Assembly (NCBI GenBank): GCA_016786495.1
Contig: JAEUUJ010000075.1
Coordinates: 61,380 to 125,379, forward strand
Origin: Cyclobacteriaceae bacterium
GTDB taxonomy: Bacteria; Bacteroidota; Bacteroidia; Cytophagales; Cyclobacteriaceae
Direction of reading: 5' to 3'
DNA: 64,000 bases
Under the pieces are notes generated by a model. That model made no database searches. It had not been told where the DNA came from and was given only the letters and a program-made list of their open reading frames with translations. A program made the translations under genes and the position numbers. Below are positions 1 to 8,715 of this stretch, one piece after another; within the stretch, counting starts at the first letter, position 1; each line of letters begins with the position of its first letter.

Positions 1-165
1 GTGGAAAATGTTGATCAGCTTACCATGAACGAGATTGCGCGGGTGAAGATCAGAACCGCGCAACCGCTGGCATTCGACAGCTACCGGAAGAACCGAATCA
101 CCGGAAGCATCATTCTGGTGGATGAAGGAACGAACGAAACGGTAGCGGCCGGCATGATCGTATAG
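1..165 (+). CDS. cysN: Sulfate adenylyltransferase subunit 1, C-terminal end (partial)
   Basis: The last 54 codons of a gene that starts before the window and stops with TAG at 163-165. The end of the product reads PLAFDSYRKNRITGSIILVD and then TVAAGMI, which is the typical C-terminal beta-barrel end of CysN, the GTPase subunit of ATP sulfurylase. CysN with CysD makes adenosine 5'-phosphosulfate from sulfate and ATP. The next gene, cysQ, begins two bases after the stop, so the two are probably cotranscribed. The identification rests only on the short tail and on the cysQ neighbour; the GTPase domain is outside the window. Confidence 0.8.
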   Translation: MENVDQLTMNEIARVKIRTAQPLAFDSYRKNRITGSIILVDEGTNETVAAGMIV

Positions 166-167
166 CT

Positions 168-938
168 ATGGATCAGAACACATTGCAGGAACTGCTTAAG
201 GTTGCTATCCGTGCGGCAGAAGTAGCATCGGATAAAATTCTGGAAGTATACAATAGTTCTGATTTCCAGGTAAACCTGAAGGATGATCAGTCGCCCTTAA
301 CGCTGGCGGATAAAAGATCACATGAGGCAATTGAAGCACTGCTGCGCGACACGGGTCTTCCGATTTTGAGCGAGGAGGGGAAGAGCATTCCCTATGATAT
401 GCGTAAGGAGTGGAAGTACTTCTGGTTGATTGATCCGCTTGACGGCACAAAAGAATTTATCAAGCGCAACGGAGAGTTTACGGTAAACATCGCACTGATT
501 GAAGGACAAACACCGATCCTTGGGGTGGTTGCTGTTCCGGTAACCGGAGATGTGTATTACTCATCTCGCGGAGCAGGGGCGTTCCTGAAGCGTCCGGATT
601 TTATATCACCCATTTCTAAACGAACACCGGCGGATTTGTCGAGGAAGGGTTTGCGGATTGTGGCTTCGCGTTCGCATATGAATGAAGAAACAGAAGCCTT
701 CATTCAAAAGCTCGATTCGCCTGAGTTGATTTCGGCAGGAAGCAGTTTGAAGTTTATGTTGTTGGTCACGGGTAATGCCGATGTGTATCCGCGATTCGCC
801 CCCACGATGGAGTGGGATACGGCTGCTGCGCATGCAGTAGTACAAGAGGCCGGATTGACGGTAGTGGAAACAACAACGCAGGCTCCGTTAGTGTATAACA
901 AGGAGAATCTGCTGAATCCCTATTTCATGTGCCGATAG
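168..938 (+). CDS. cysQ: 3'(2'),5'-bisphosphate nucleotidase
   Basis: A 256-residue protein of the inositol-monophosphatase-like phosphatase family. Visible motifs are the metal-binding SEE around residue 68-70, DPLDGT at 89-94, and the C-terminal metal-site segment EWDTAAAHAV near 215. The run KEFIKRNGEFTVNIALI after DPLDGT is typical of CysQ rather than of inositol monophosphatase or fructose bisphosphatase. CysQ removes the 3'-phosphate from PAP, the by-product of sulfate assimilation and sulfotransfer. It follows the cysN end by two bases, which fits a sulfate activation operon. The length is normal for the family and the ATG start needs no adjustment. Confidence 0.93.
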   Translation: MDQNTLQELLKVAIRAAEVASDKILEVYNSSDFQVNLKDDQSPLTLADKRSHEAIEALLRDTGLPILSEEGKSIPYDMRKEWKYFWLIDPLDGTKEFIKRNGEFTVNIALIEGQTPILGVVAVPVTGDVYYSSRGAGAFLKRPDFISPISKRTPADLSRKGLRIVASRSHMNEETEAFIQKLDSPELISAGSSLKFMLLVTGNADVYPRFAPTMEWDTAAAHAVVQEAGLTVVETTTQAPLVYNKENLLNPYFMCR

Positions 939-1005
939 CCTGCACTTTACAAATCCATCTTATTTCGTTTTATTTACAGGTTATTTACCAAAATCAGAAG
1001 CTTTT

Positions 1006-1791
1006 ATGCGGTTTTGCTTTTTGCTTGCGTGTTTCCTGGGATTGTTGAGCGCGTGTGTCCCTAATAAGAAATATGTTTATCTGCAAAAAAACGATGTTAA
1101 TAAAAAGAATCTGCCTAAGGATACCGCTGTTCGGAGCTATAATTTGTCGGAATTTGATTATAGGATTCAACCCAATGATGCGTTGTTTATCCGTTTTGCG
1201 AGCATCACCCCGGAGGAATTCGACTTTCTTTCACAAATTGATGATAGAACGGGCGGAGGTGGTACGGGAAATAATGCATTTATCATTAACAGCGAGTTGG
1301 TAAATGAGGATGGTTATATCCGATTTCCCGAAATAGGTACCGTTAAAGTTTCCGGGATGACAATTTTTCAAATTCAGGACACTCTGCAGGCTCTTGCCAA
1401 CCAGTATCTGGAGTCGCCAATTGTCAGGGTTCGTTTGGTTAACTTCCGATTCACGGTATTGGGAGAGGTTCCGCTTGAGGGGACTCATGTTACGCTCAAC
1501 AATCGTGTTACGTTGCCCGAAGCACTTGGGTTGGCTGGCGGACTGGGTGAACTTGCTGACCGTGAGAACATAAAAATTATTCGTCAGAGAGATGGCATAG
1601 CCCAGGTAGCGTATGTCAATTTGCTAGATGAGAACCTGGTAAATTCTCCATACTACTATATTAACCAAGGTGATGTGTTTATTGTTCCTGCGTTAAAACA
1701 AAGGCCTTTCCGGAAGTATTTCGGGCCTAACTTGGCTTTGTTTGTTTCATCCATATCCATCCTGCTGCTGACCGTTAATCTAATTAAATAG
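1006..1791 (+). CDS. Polysaccharide export outer-membrane lipoprotein (Wza-like)
   Basis: A 261-residue protein with a lipoprotein signal peptide ending LLSAC, so Cys17 should carry the lipid. A polysaccharide-export domain starts with the typical YRIQPNDALFIRF near residue 52, and an SLBB-type segment follows at about 148-195 (FTVLGEVPLEGTH). A hydrophobic helix at about 244-259 ends the protein, as in the outer-membrane helix of Wza. It should form the outer-membrane pore for exopolysaccharide or capsule. It opens the long glycan locus, and the Wzc-like gene starts 7 bp after it. The 67-bp gap upstream probably carries the operon promoter, but no clear TAnnTTTG element is seen there. Confidence 0.9.
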   Translation: MRFCFLLACFLGLLSACVPNKKYVYLQKNDVNKKNLPKDTAVRSYNLSEFDYRIQPNDALFIRFASITPEEFDFLSQIDDRTGGGGTGNNAFIINSELVNEDGYIRFPEIGTVKVSGMTIFQIQDTLQALANQYLESPIVRVRLVNFRFTVLGEVPLEGTHVTLNNRVTLPEALGLAGGLGELADRENIKIIRQRDGIAQVAYVNLLDENLVNSPYYYINQGDVFIVPALKQRPFRKYFGPNLALFVSSISILLLTVNLIK

Positions 1792-1798
1792 ACTCACG

Positions 1799-4183
1799 TT
1801 GGAAAATTCTTTTTCGTTTAATGAATTTAATAACCAAACTCAGCAACAAACCGGGCTGGTTATTGAGTATAAAAGGATTCTTTATCGCGTTTTATATTAT
1901 TGGTATGTCATTGCCCTTAGTTTAGTTGTCGGATTAACCATCGCATTTTTAGTTAACCGTTACACTACGCGGATTTATCCGATTACCGCATCTATTATTA
2001 TCCGTGAGTCGCAGGAACGGGCAGATGCACGATTTATTTATAACAATCCGCTGGCAAATCCATACCGTAATTTTTTCAATGAGCCGTATATGATCAAGTC
2101 AATACCGCTTGTTGAGAGTGTGGTAAAAGACTTGAATTTTAATGTGATTATTCAAAAGGAAGGCAACTTTAAAACTTCCGAACAGTATCGCCTCTTACCA
2201 ATTCAACTTATCGTTGAAGATCCACGGGAGCGGGCCGATTTTATATTAGAGATTATTGATGAAACTAGTTTCGCTTGCTATTCAGACTTGGGGGCAGCCT
2301 CTACGGGCAGTGTTTTTAAATTTGGAGCATCCGCTATCTGTGCAAAGACCAATTTTGTAGCTTCTAAATTAGGAAGTCTCGAACGATTTGTGGGTGCTCG
2401 CTACAACATTCATATTCTTCCAGTGGAGACTGTAGCGCTAGCTTATATCAATAAGCTAAATGTGACTTGGGCTGAACAGGGAGCGTCTGTTATTAATATG
2501 GCTGTAAATGGATCGATTCCTCAAAAGGAAGTTGACTTTCTTAACCAATTGGTGTTGCGTTACCAGCAATCCGATATGGATAAAAAGAATCAAGCTGCTT
2601 CACGGTCTATCGACTTTATAGATTCACAACTCAAACTCATTGGAGACTCACTGGCATATTTTGAATGGGAATTGCAAAACTTTAAGAAAAAGAATGTAGT
2701 AACGGATTTAACCGCTGAGTCTTTAAGGCTTTACGAGCAGATTCAAATGTTGGAGCAGCAGCGCATCAAACTTATTACAGCAACGAACTACTACTCCTAT
2801 TTGGAAGAGTACCTCACGTCAGAGTCTACTTATGATAAGGCAATTTTACCAACCAGTATCGGTATCACGGACGCGATTTTGAATGGGTTAGTTACGGGTT
2901 TGATTGACGCTCAGTCTGAACTCAATGCGTTGCCTCCAAAAAAAACGCTCGAAAATCCATCTGTGATAAGCCGGGCGACCGGTTTGAAACAGCGCATTGC
3001 CGAACTTAAATCTCAGATACTCGAAAGCGTTAAAAACCTTCGGGCGACAGATTTGATCCTGGATCGGGATTTGATAACCCAGGTTCGTAACCTGGAGCGT
3101 AAGCTTCAAACGTTGCCGGAGGCTGAACGACGGTTAGTCAACATTCGACGGAATTACTCGCTGAATGAGAATTTGTTTGTGTTTCTGGAACAAAAGCGTG
3201 CGGAAGCTGGCATATCCAAGGCATCGACAACTTCTGATATCACAATTGTTAACCCGCCAAGAGCAGGGAGCACGATCACACCCAAGACCACCCAAAACTA
3301 TATTCTTTTCGGTGGAGTAGGACTGATTTTTCCGTTCGTGTTCTTTTTGATTGTTGAGTTGCTTAACAATAAAGTCCAATCTAGGGAGGATATTGAGCGG
3401 GTAACGTCAATCCCCTTTATTGGAGGGATAGGTCACAAACAGGAAGACTCAAATCTGGTTGTCAACGAAAAGCCAAAATCAGCATTGGCTGAGTCGTTCC
3501 GGGCGCTGCGATCTAATTTGAACTATTTCACCGAAGGAAAGGATAAAAAGGTGTTCATGATTACATCTTCGCTTAGCGGGGAAGGCAAGACATTTACGAC
3601 TATTAATCTTGCATGTGTGTTTGCGCTCTCTGGGAAAAAGACTATAATTATCGGAGCTGACTTACGAAAGCCAAAGATTTATTCAGATTTTGGTTTGCAT
3701 AATGATAAAGGTCTTAGTACCTACCTTTCGGGATTAACTCCGCTAGCAGAAGTGTTGCAGCAGACCGAGATCGATAATCTTAGTTTAATTAGCGGAGGTC
3801 CCGTTCCCCCTAATCCAAGTGAGTTGATTCTGACCCCGCACATGGAAAGCTTAATTGAAGTTTTAAAAAAGGATTTCGACTTTATTCTGCTAGACACTCC
3901 ACCCATGGCGCTAATTACAGACGGGATGGTTTTGTCAAAATTTGCAGACCATACCCTGTACGTGGTGCGTCAGGATTATACACCGCGAAGTATGCTTAAG
4001 ATCACCGATGAATTTTACCGTTCAGGCAAATTTAAGAACATTAGCCTTGTGTTGAACGATATTAAGAAAACGGGTCCCGGATACGGCTATGGCTACTACG
4101 GTTACGGTTACTATAACTACGGGTACGGGTATAGTTACTACGGACAACGAAAAAAAAGCGAGGGATATTATTCGGAAGATTGA
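1799..4183 (+). CDS. Polysaccharide co-polymerase / tyrosine autokinase (Wzc-like)
   Basis: A 794-residue inner-membrane protein with a Wzz-type periplasmic part fused to a bacterial tyrosine kinase. Membrane segments lie at about 33-52 and 501-520, with a long coiled-coil-like region at about 265-465 between them. The kinase part has Walker A SSLSGEGKT at 590-598, Walker A' IIIGADLRKP at 616-625 and Walker B FILLDTPP at 695-702. The tail from 761 has 14 tyrosines, the expected autophosphorylation cluster. The role inferred is control of chain length and export together with the Wza-like protein upstream. The start is TTG at 1799; no in-frame ATG occurs before the first membrane segment. Confidence 0.92.
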   Translation: MENSFSFNEFNNQTQQQTGLVIEYKRILYRVLYYWYVIALSLVVGLTIAFLVNRYTTRIYPITASIIIRESQERADARFIYNNPLANPYRNFFNEPYMIKSIPLVESVVKDLNFNVIIQKEGNFKTSEQYRLLPIQLIVEDPRERADFILEIIDETSFACYSDLGAASTGSVFKFGASAICAKTNFVASKLGSLERFVGARYNIHILPVETVALAYINKLNVTWAEQGASVINMAVNGSIPQKEVDFLNQLVLRYQQSDMDKKNQAASRSIDFIDSQLKLIGDSLAYFEWELQNFKKKNVVTDLTAESLRLYEQIQMLEQQRIKLITATNYYSYLEEYLTSESTYDKAILPTSIGITDAILNGLVTGLIDAQSELNALPPKKTLENPSVISRATGLKQRIAELKSQILESVKNLRATDLILDRDLITQVRNLERKLQTLPEAERRLVNIRRNYSLNENLFVFLEQKRAEAGISKASTTSDITIVNPPRAGSTITPKTTQNYILFGGVGLIFPFVFFLIVELLNNKVQSREDIERVTSIPFIGGIGHKQEDSNLVVNEKPKSALAESFRALRSNLNYFTEGKDKKVFMITSSLSGEGKTFTTINLACVFALSGKKTIIIGADLRKPKIYSDFGLHNDKGLSTYLSGLTPLAEVLQQTEIDNLSLISGGPVPPNPSELILTPHMESLIEVLKKDFDFILLDTPPMALITDGMVLSKFADHTLYVVRQDYTPRSMLKITDEFYRSGKFKNISLVLNDIKKTGPGYGYGYYGYGYYNYGYGYSYYGQRKKSEGYYSED
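4079..4141 (+). repeat. Tyrosine/glycine codon repeat in the Wzc tail
   Basis: A degenerate tandem run of TAC/TAT and GGN codons encodes the YGYGYYGYGYY-type tail of the tyrosine kinase. The repeat unit is about 6 bp and imperfect, so slippage could change the number of tyrosines in whole-codon steps. Confidence 0.6.
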
Positions 4184-4193
4184 TTGTTGGATC

Positions 4194-5192
4194 ATGCAGT
4201 TAAACGGTAAGAAGGTTGTTGTCACAGGTGCTGATGGATTCATCGGAAGTCACTTAACGGAGCGTTTGGTTGCAGAGGGCTGCAGCGTAAAAGCGTTTTG
4301 CTTTTATAATTCGTTTAATTCGTGGGGTTGGCTTGATTCTTTGGACAAATCGGTGCTCCGTAACATTGAAGTATTTACCGGCGATGTACGCGATCCTAAC
4401 GGCGTTCGTACCGCATTGAAAGGCGAAGACATCGTGTTTCATTTGGCAGCCTTAATTGCAATACCGTTTAGCTATCACTCGCCTGACAGTTATATCGATA
4501 CCAACGTTAAAGGAACACTGAATGTCTTACAGGCGTGTAAGGATTTTGGTACCGAACGGCTGTTGGTTACCTCAACCTCCGAAGTGTATGGCACTGCACA
4601 TTACGTCCCCATCGATGAGAAACACCCAAAACAGCCTCAATCGCCTTATTCGGCTTCGAAGATTGGGGCTGATAGTATTGCGGAATCTTTCTATCGAAGT
4701 TTTAACCTTCCTGTTACAACAGTTCGGCCGTTTAATACGTACGGGCCAAGGCAATCTGCGCGGGCGGTTATCCCAACTATTATCACGCAACTTTTGAGCG
4801 GACAAAAAGAAATCAAGTTGGGCGACATCACACCAACGCGAGACCTGCTCTTTGTTAAGGATACGGTGGATGCTTTTTTAACAATCGCTAAGTCGGATGC
4901 ATTAACCGGACAGGAAGTCAACGTTGCTACCCAATCCGAAATCTCCGTTGGAGAGTTGGCTCAAAAGATCATCTCTAAAATTAATCCAGGTGCTACTATT
5001 CTGGCTGACACCGAACGTCTCCGACCAGTGAAAAGTGAGGTATTTCGACTTTTCGGATCTCGGGAAAAACTTGAGGGCTTAACCGGTTGGAAGCCAGCGT
5101 ACTCCCTTGATTGCGGGCTTGATGAAACAATCGCATGGTTCTCGAAGAAGGAAAATCTGGCGAGCTATAAAGCAGATATCTACAATTTATAA
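4194..5192 (+). CDS. legB: NAD-dependent sugar-nucleotide 4,6-dehydratase, LegB-type
   Basis: A 332-residue extended short-chain dehydrogenase. TGADGFIG at 11-18 binds NAD, Tyr152 and Lys156 (YSASK) form the catalytic pair, and TSTSEVYG at 126-133 holds the dehydratase acid/base region. FNTYGPRQSARAVIPTII is characteristic of LegB/GDP- or UDP-GlcNAc 4,6-dehydratases. It should convert an NDP-N-acetylglucosamine to the 4-keto-6-deoxy sugar, the first committed step towards legionaminic-type acids. The chosen ATG at 4194 gives a normal N-terminus; an upstream in-frame start would lie inside the Wzc gene. The neuB and neuA genes downstream support the pathway; the exact nucleotide carrier cannot be told. 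Confidence 0.83.
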   Translation: MQLNGKKVVVTGADGFIGSHLTERLVAEGCSVKAFCFYNSFNSWGWLDSLDKSVLRNIEVFTGDVRDPNGVRTALKGEDIVFHLAALIAIPFSYHSPDSYIDTNVKGTLNVLQACKDFGTERLLVTSTSEVYGTAHYVPIDEKHPKQPQSPYSASKIGADSIAESFYRSFNLPVTTVRPFNTYGPRQSARAVIPTIITQLLSGQKEIKLGDITPTRDLLFVKDTVDAFLTIAKSDALTGQEVNVATQSEISVGELAQKIISKINPGATILADTERLRPVKSEVFRLFGSREKLEGLTGWKPAYSLDCGLDETIAWFSKKENLASYKADIYNL

Positions 5193-5200
5193 GTGATAAG

Positions 5201-6058
5201 ATGCCGAACATTGTCGTACTGGCAACAATCTTTCCCGGCAATCTTCCATTTTTCGGGCAATTCCTGAAATCACTGGAGGAACAAACCTTCCGTGATTTCG
5301 ATTTGTTAATTGCGAACGACGGCGTCTCTGATCTGGCGATCCACACACCTATTTCCTTTGAGGTAATTAGGGCAACGGGAAGTCCACTTCGGGTAAGAAT
5401 TCAATTAATGGAACAAGCTGTTATTCGCGGTTACAGCAAATTTGTATTTGCCGACACGGATGATGAATCAGCGCCAAACCGAGTTGAGATGGTGAATGAA
5501 TTGCTCAATCACTATCCGGTCGTTTGTAACGACCTCGACATTATAAACGCTTCCGGGCTGTTACTGCAGGCGAGTTACTGGAAACAACGCGTTCCGGATC
5601 GGACGCTCATAGATTCGCTGTTTCTGGCTGATAAAAATTGTGTAGGTTTTGGAAGCGTTGCCCTAACGGCCATGGCATTTGAACGAACGCGCACATTTAA
5701 GCAACCTGAATTACCTGCTCCTGACTGGTATTTTTTTTACCTGCTGAGTGTTTCGTGCAGCGTTCTGTTTACCACTGAATGTTCAACGCGCTACCGGCAG
5801 CATGGTAACAACACAATAGGGGTAGGAAATATAACCCCTGAGCGTTTACGGGTTATTGTAAAGGCAAAGTTGGCTCATTATCATGCACTCTCAGAAGCCG
5901 GTTATCCGCACCATCAGGAGGAAGAAAAAACCAGGCTTCTGCAAAAGTTGTTACAGGACAACAATGAATTCACTAATCGCGCTGTAGGACACCTCAAAAC
6001 GCTAAATATTAACTACTTTTGGTGGGAAGAAACCAATTTTCTGAATGGCTCAAATTAA
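5201..6058 (+). CDS. Glycosyltransferase family 2-like protein
   Basis: A 285-residue GT-A-type protein. The N-terminus (IVVLATIFPGNLPFF, then QTFRDFDLLIANDG) matches the nucleotide-binding start of GT2 enzymes, and FADTDDES near residue 83-90 is a candidate DxD metal site. A later APDWYF and TRYRQHGNNT segment matches the acceptor-side RxH region common in this family. It probably transfers one sugar to the growing repeat unit on the cytoplasmic face. It lies 8 bp after legB and overlaps neuB by 14 bp, so it may act on or near the nonulosonic acid. Donor and acceptor are unknown. Confidence 0.72.
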   Translation: MPNIVVLATIFPGNLPFFGQFLKSLEEQTFRDFDLLIANDGVSDLAIHTPISFEVIRATGSPLRVRIQLMEQAVIRGYSKFVFADTDDESAPNRVEMVNELLNHYPVVCNDLDIINASGLLLQASYWKQRVPDRTLIDSLFLADKNCVGFGSVALTAMAFERTRTFKQPELPAPDWYFFYLLSVSCSVLFTTECSTRYRQHGNNTIGVGNITPERLRVIVKAKLAHYHALSEAGYPHHQEEEKTRLLQKLLQDNNEFTNRAVGHLKTLNINYFWWEETNFLNGSN

Positions 6059-7109
6059 ATTAACTCCTAAGCGAACGGTAGCCGACTTTAGTGAACCCTA
6101 TATTATTGCTGAGTTGGGCTCTAATCACAACGGAGATATGGTGCTTGCTAAAAGACTGATTCAGCAAGCGAAAGAGGCTGGAGCAGACTGCGTTAAATTT
6201 CAAAGCTGGTCTAAAGACACGATTTTCTCCCGTAAGACCTATGAAGATAACTACTTCATAGCCGATGACTACCGGGACCGAACGGACTATACACTCGAAT
6301 CAATCGTTGATGCATACTCCATTTCAGAAGAAGAATTGCTGCAGATGAAAGCGTTCTCAGATTCGCTGGGAATTGATTGTACATCAACACCTTTTTCAAA
6401 AAATGAGGTCGATTTTCTGGTGGGGGTGATGAAGGCCCCCTTCATTAAGGTTGCCTCTATGGATTTGAATAACTACCCTTTTCTGGATTACATTGCCCGA
6501 AAAGGTAAGCCTGTCGTTATTTCAACGGGACTTAGTGAGTTGTTTGAGATTGACAAAGCGATCCGAACAATAGAAAATGCAGGTAATGATCAAATTGTCA
6601 TTTTGCATTGTGTTTCAATTTACCCTCCCAAGGATGAGCAGGTAAATCTTAATAATATTGATACGTTGCGCACGCTTTATCCCGGCTATCCGATAGGATT
6701 CAGTGATCACACATTAGGCGTGTCAGTTCCGATCGCATCTACCGTAAAGGGTGTTTGCTTGATCGAGAAACATTTTACACTCGATAAAAATATGGAGGGC
6801 TGGGACCATAAGGTGTCTGCCACTGCCGATGAAATGGCGCTGATCGTTAGCGAAACAAAACGCGTTCACAAGGCGCTTGGTACTACGCGCATACAAGTTC
6901 AGGAAAAGGCCGACCGGGTAGAATCTTTCCGAAGAAGTATCGTTACCACGCGTAACATTAAAGCCGGGGAAGTTATCAGGCGCGAAGATCTTGATTTCAA
7001 GCGTCCGGCAACCGGTCTGCCTCCGGAAGCTTTTGAAAGCACGATTGGCCGCACAGCCCGTGTTGACATAGAGTTTGACAAACCGATCACGAAAGATCAA
7101 CTTGTGTAA
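6045..7109 (+). CDS. neuB: N-acetylneuraminate/legionaminate synthase family protein
   Basis: A 354-residue NeuB-family enzyme. The N-terminal barrel contains IIAELGSNHNGD at about 20-31 and CVKFQ near 49-53, both typical of the PEP-condensing active site, and GFSDHT with IEKHFTLD later. Residues from about 290 form the SAF (antifreeze-like) domain with TTRNIKAGEVI and DLDFKRPATGL. The enzyme condenses phosphoenolpyruvate with a mannosamine-type sugar to give a nine-carbon acid. With LegB upstream and a CMP-transferase directly downstream, a legionaminic-like product is more likely than plain sialic acid, but the substrate cannot be fixed from sequence. The neuA start touches its stop codon. 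Confidence 0.9.
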   Translation: MAQIKLTPKRTVADFSEPYIIAELGSNHNGDMVLAKRLIQQAKEAGADCVKFQSWSKDTIFSRKTYEDNYFIADDYRDRTDYTLESIVDAYSISEEELLQMKAFSDSLGIDCTSTPFSKNEVDFLVGVMKAPFIKVASMDLNNYPFLDYIARKGKPVVISTGLSELFEIDKAIRTIENAGNDQIVILHCVSIYPPKDEQVNLNNIDTLRTLYPGYPIGFSDHTLGVSVPIASTVKGVCLIEKHFTLDKNMEGWDHKVSATADEMALIVSETKRVHKALGTTRIQVQEKADRVESFRRSIVTTRNIKAGEVIRREDLDFKRPATGLPPEAFESTIGRTARVDIEFDKPITKDQLV

Positions 7110-7792
7110 TGTTAGCGATAATTCCTGCCCGAGGCGGTAGCAAAACCTTGCCGCGTAAAAATGTTCTTCCCATGATGGGTGAACCATTGATTGCTCATTC
7201 TATTCGTGCAGCGCTGGGAAGTAAACATATAACCGAAGTGGTAGTATCCACCGATGACCAGGAAATTGCAAATACAGCCATCGAAGCCGGTGCTACTGTT
7301 CCTTTCATGAGACCGGCAGAACTAGCGCAGGATTCAAGTCTGGCGATGGACGCCTATCTGTACACCATTGAACGCCTGCAGGCATTGAATCCTGAAAAAG
7401 ATTACGACTCGTTTGTTGTTATGTTGCCAACCTCACCGTTGAGAACGTCTTCGGATATTGATGCTGCAATCGATCTGTTTCGGTTACGAAAAGCCGATTC
7501 AGTTGTTTCGTACGCGGAGCAACCTCATCCTATTCAGTGGTCTACCCGTATTGATGCAGATGGAAAATTCTTGGATTTAAGGAACGATCTGAAAAACCGG
7601 CAGGACTATCAAACATATTATTATCCGGTAGGTGCCGTTTATGTTTTTAAACTCGAGTTGCTCCGCCAGCGAAAATATTATTCTGAAAACTCGTTTGCAT
7701 ACGTGATTCCAAAAAGCCGGGCGGTTGAAATTGATACTGAAGAAGATTTTATGTATGCGGAAACGTTAATGCGACTGCAGCGTCAGGTATGA
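7109..7792 (+). CDS. neuA: Acylneuraminate (nonulosonate) cytidylyltransferase
   Basis: A 227-residue NeuA/LegF-type enzyme. The N-terminal motif IIPARGGSKTLPRKN at 4-18 is the CTP-binding signature, followed by VVSTDDQEIA and the motif VMLPTSPLR. It activates a nonulosonic acid with CTP to give the CMP-sugar donor. The length is normal for single-domain CMP-sugar synthetases. The start overlaps the neuB stop by one base and the next gene overlaps its stop by four bases, so translation is probably coupled. The presence of this enzyme implies that a CMP-nonulosonate transferase should exist nearby; see the protein at 10458. Confidence 0.9.
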   Translation: MLAIIPARGGSKTLPRKNVLPMMGEPLIAHSIRAALGSKHITEVVVSTDDQEIANTAIEAGATVPFMRPAELAQDSSLAMDAYLYTIERLQALNPEKDYDSFVVMLPTSPLRTSSDIDAAIDLFRLRKADSVVSYAEQPHPIQWSTRIDADGKFLDLRNDLKNRQDYQTYYYPVGAVYVFKLELLRQRKYYSENSFAYVIPKSRAVEIDTEEDFMYAETLMRLQRQV

Positions 7793-8715
7793 AGGTGTTA
7801 ATCATCGGCCTGGGTTCTATTGCGGGCAAGCACGTTGAGGCCCTTAAGAAAATAAACGCTGGCGTAGAGTTTTTTGCGCTTCGAGCACGAATGGCCGCCT
7901 CGCTGCCTGGCGTTAAAGATATTTATAAGATATCAGACATACCCTCAGACATAAGTTTCATAGTCATTTCCAATCCTACGTCAATGCATGCTGACGCGAT
8001 TGAAAAAATCCTTCATCTAAAAAAGCCATTGTTTATTGAAAAGCCTTTTGCGTCTTCATTGCCTGATGCTGAACGCGTGAGCCGTATTATCGCCAAAGAG
8101 CAGATACTAGCTTATCTGGCTTATCCGCTTCGATTTCATCCGGTCCTTCAGGAATTAAAAAGGTTGCTTGAAAAGGAAACAAGTGCCATACAGGAAGTAA
8201 GTATTTATAATGGAAGTTATCTTCCTGGCTGGCGTAAAAATGTGGACTATCGTACGAGTTATAGTGCTGACTCTGAATTGGGCGGAGGGGTTCATCTTGA
8301 CATGAGTCATGAAATAGATCTTGCGTACTGGCTGTTTGGCAAGCCCGACACAGCAAAAGCGCTGCTGAGGAAGCGATCTTTGCTTGACATTAAAAGCTAT
8401 GATTTTGCAAACTATCGGCTTTACTATTCTGGATTTTTGCTATCTGTTACACTAAATTACTACCGCAAAATGGCAAGGCGTACCATTGAGGTGGTTTTCG
8501 AAGATAAAGTTATTCTCGCAGATATTCTCGCGGGCTCCATTAAGGTAAATGATAAGATTAGCTACAAATTTATCGGGAACATGGAAGAAATGTATGAACA
8601 CCAACTTCGGTATTTTATGCAAGCTGTAGCGGCAGGAGTAGTACCGATGAATAACCTGGATGAAGCGTTGCAGGTAATGAATCTAATATTCTGTGAACAT
8701 GAAACTGAAGGGTAA
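7789..8715 (+). CDS. Gfo/Idh/MocA family sugar oxidoreductase
   Basis: A 308-residue NAD(P)-dependent oxidoreductase. The Rossmann motif GLGSIAGKH lies at 7-15 and the family signature EKPF at 84-87, with the conserved Lys85. GGVHLDMSHEIDLAYWLFG holds the conserved histidines of the active-site face. It lies between neuA and an SDR gene, with ATGA-type overlap on its 5' side. The context suggests modification of a sugar precursor or of the nonulosonate route; genes of this type recur with neuA/neuB in legionaminic-type clusters. The actual substrate is not known. Confidence 0.78.
   Translation: MKVLIIGLGSIAGKHVEALKKINAGVEFFALRARMAASLPGVKDIYKISDIPSDISFIVISNPTSMHADAIEKILHLKKPLFIEKPFASSLPDAERVSRIIAKEQILAYLAYPLRFHPVLQELKRLLEKETSAIQEVSIYNGSYLPGWRKNVDYRTSYSADSELGGGVHLDMSHEIDLAYWLFGKPDTAKALLRKRSLLDIKSYDFANYRLYYSGFLLSVTLNYYRKMARRTIEVVFEDKVILADILAGSIKVNDKISYKFIGNMEEMYEHQLRYFMQAVAAGVVPMNNLDEALQVMNLIFCEHETEG

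Noticed and set aside
4089-4193. An upstream extension of the LegB-type gene.
   Set aside because: It would overlap the Tyr-rich Wzc tail and add a low-complexity Thr/Val run; the family starts at the ATG at 4194.
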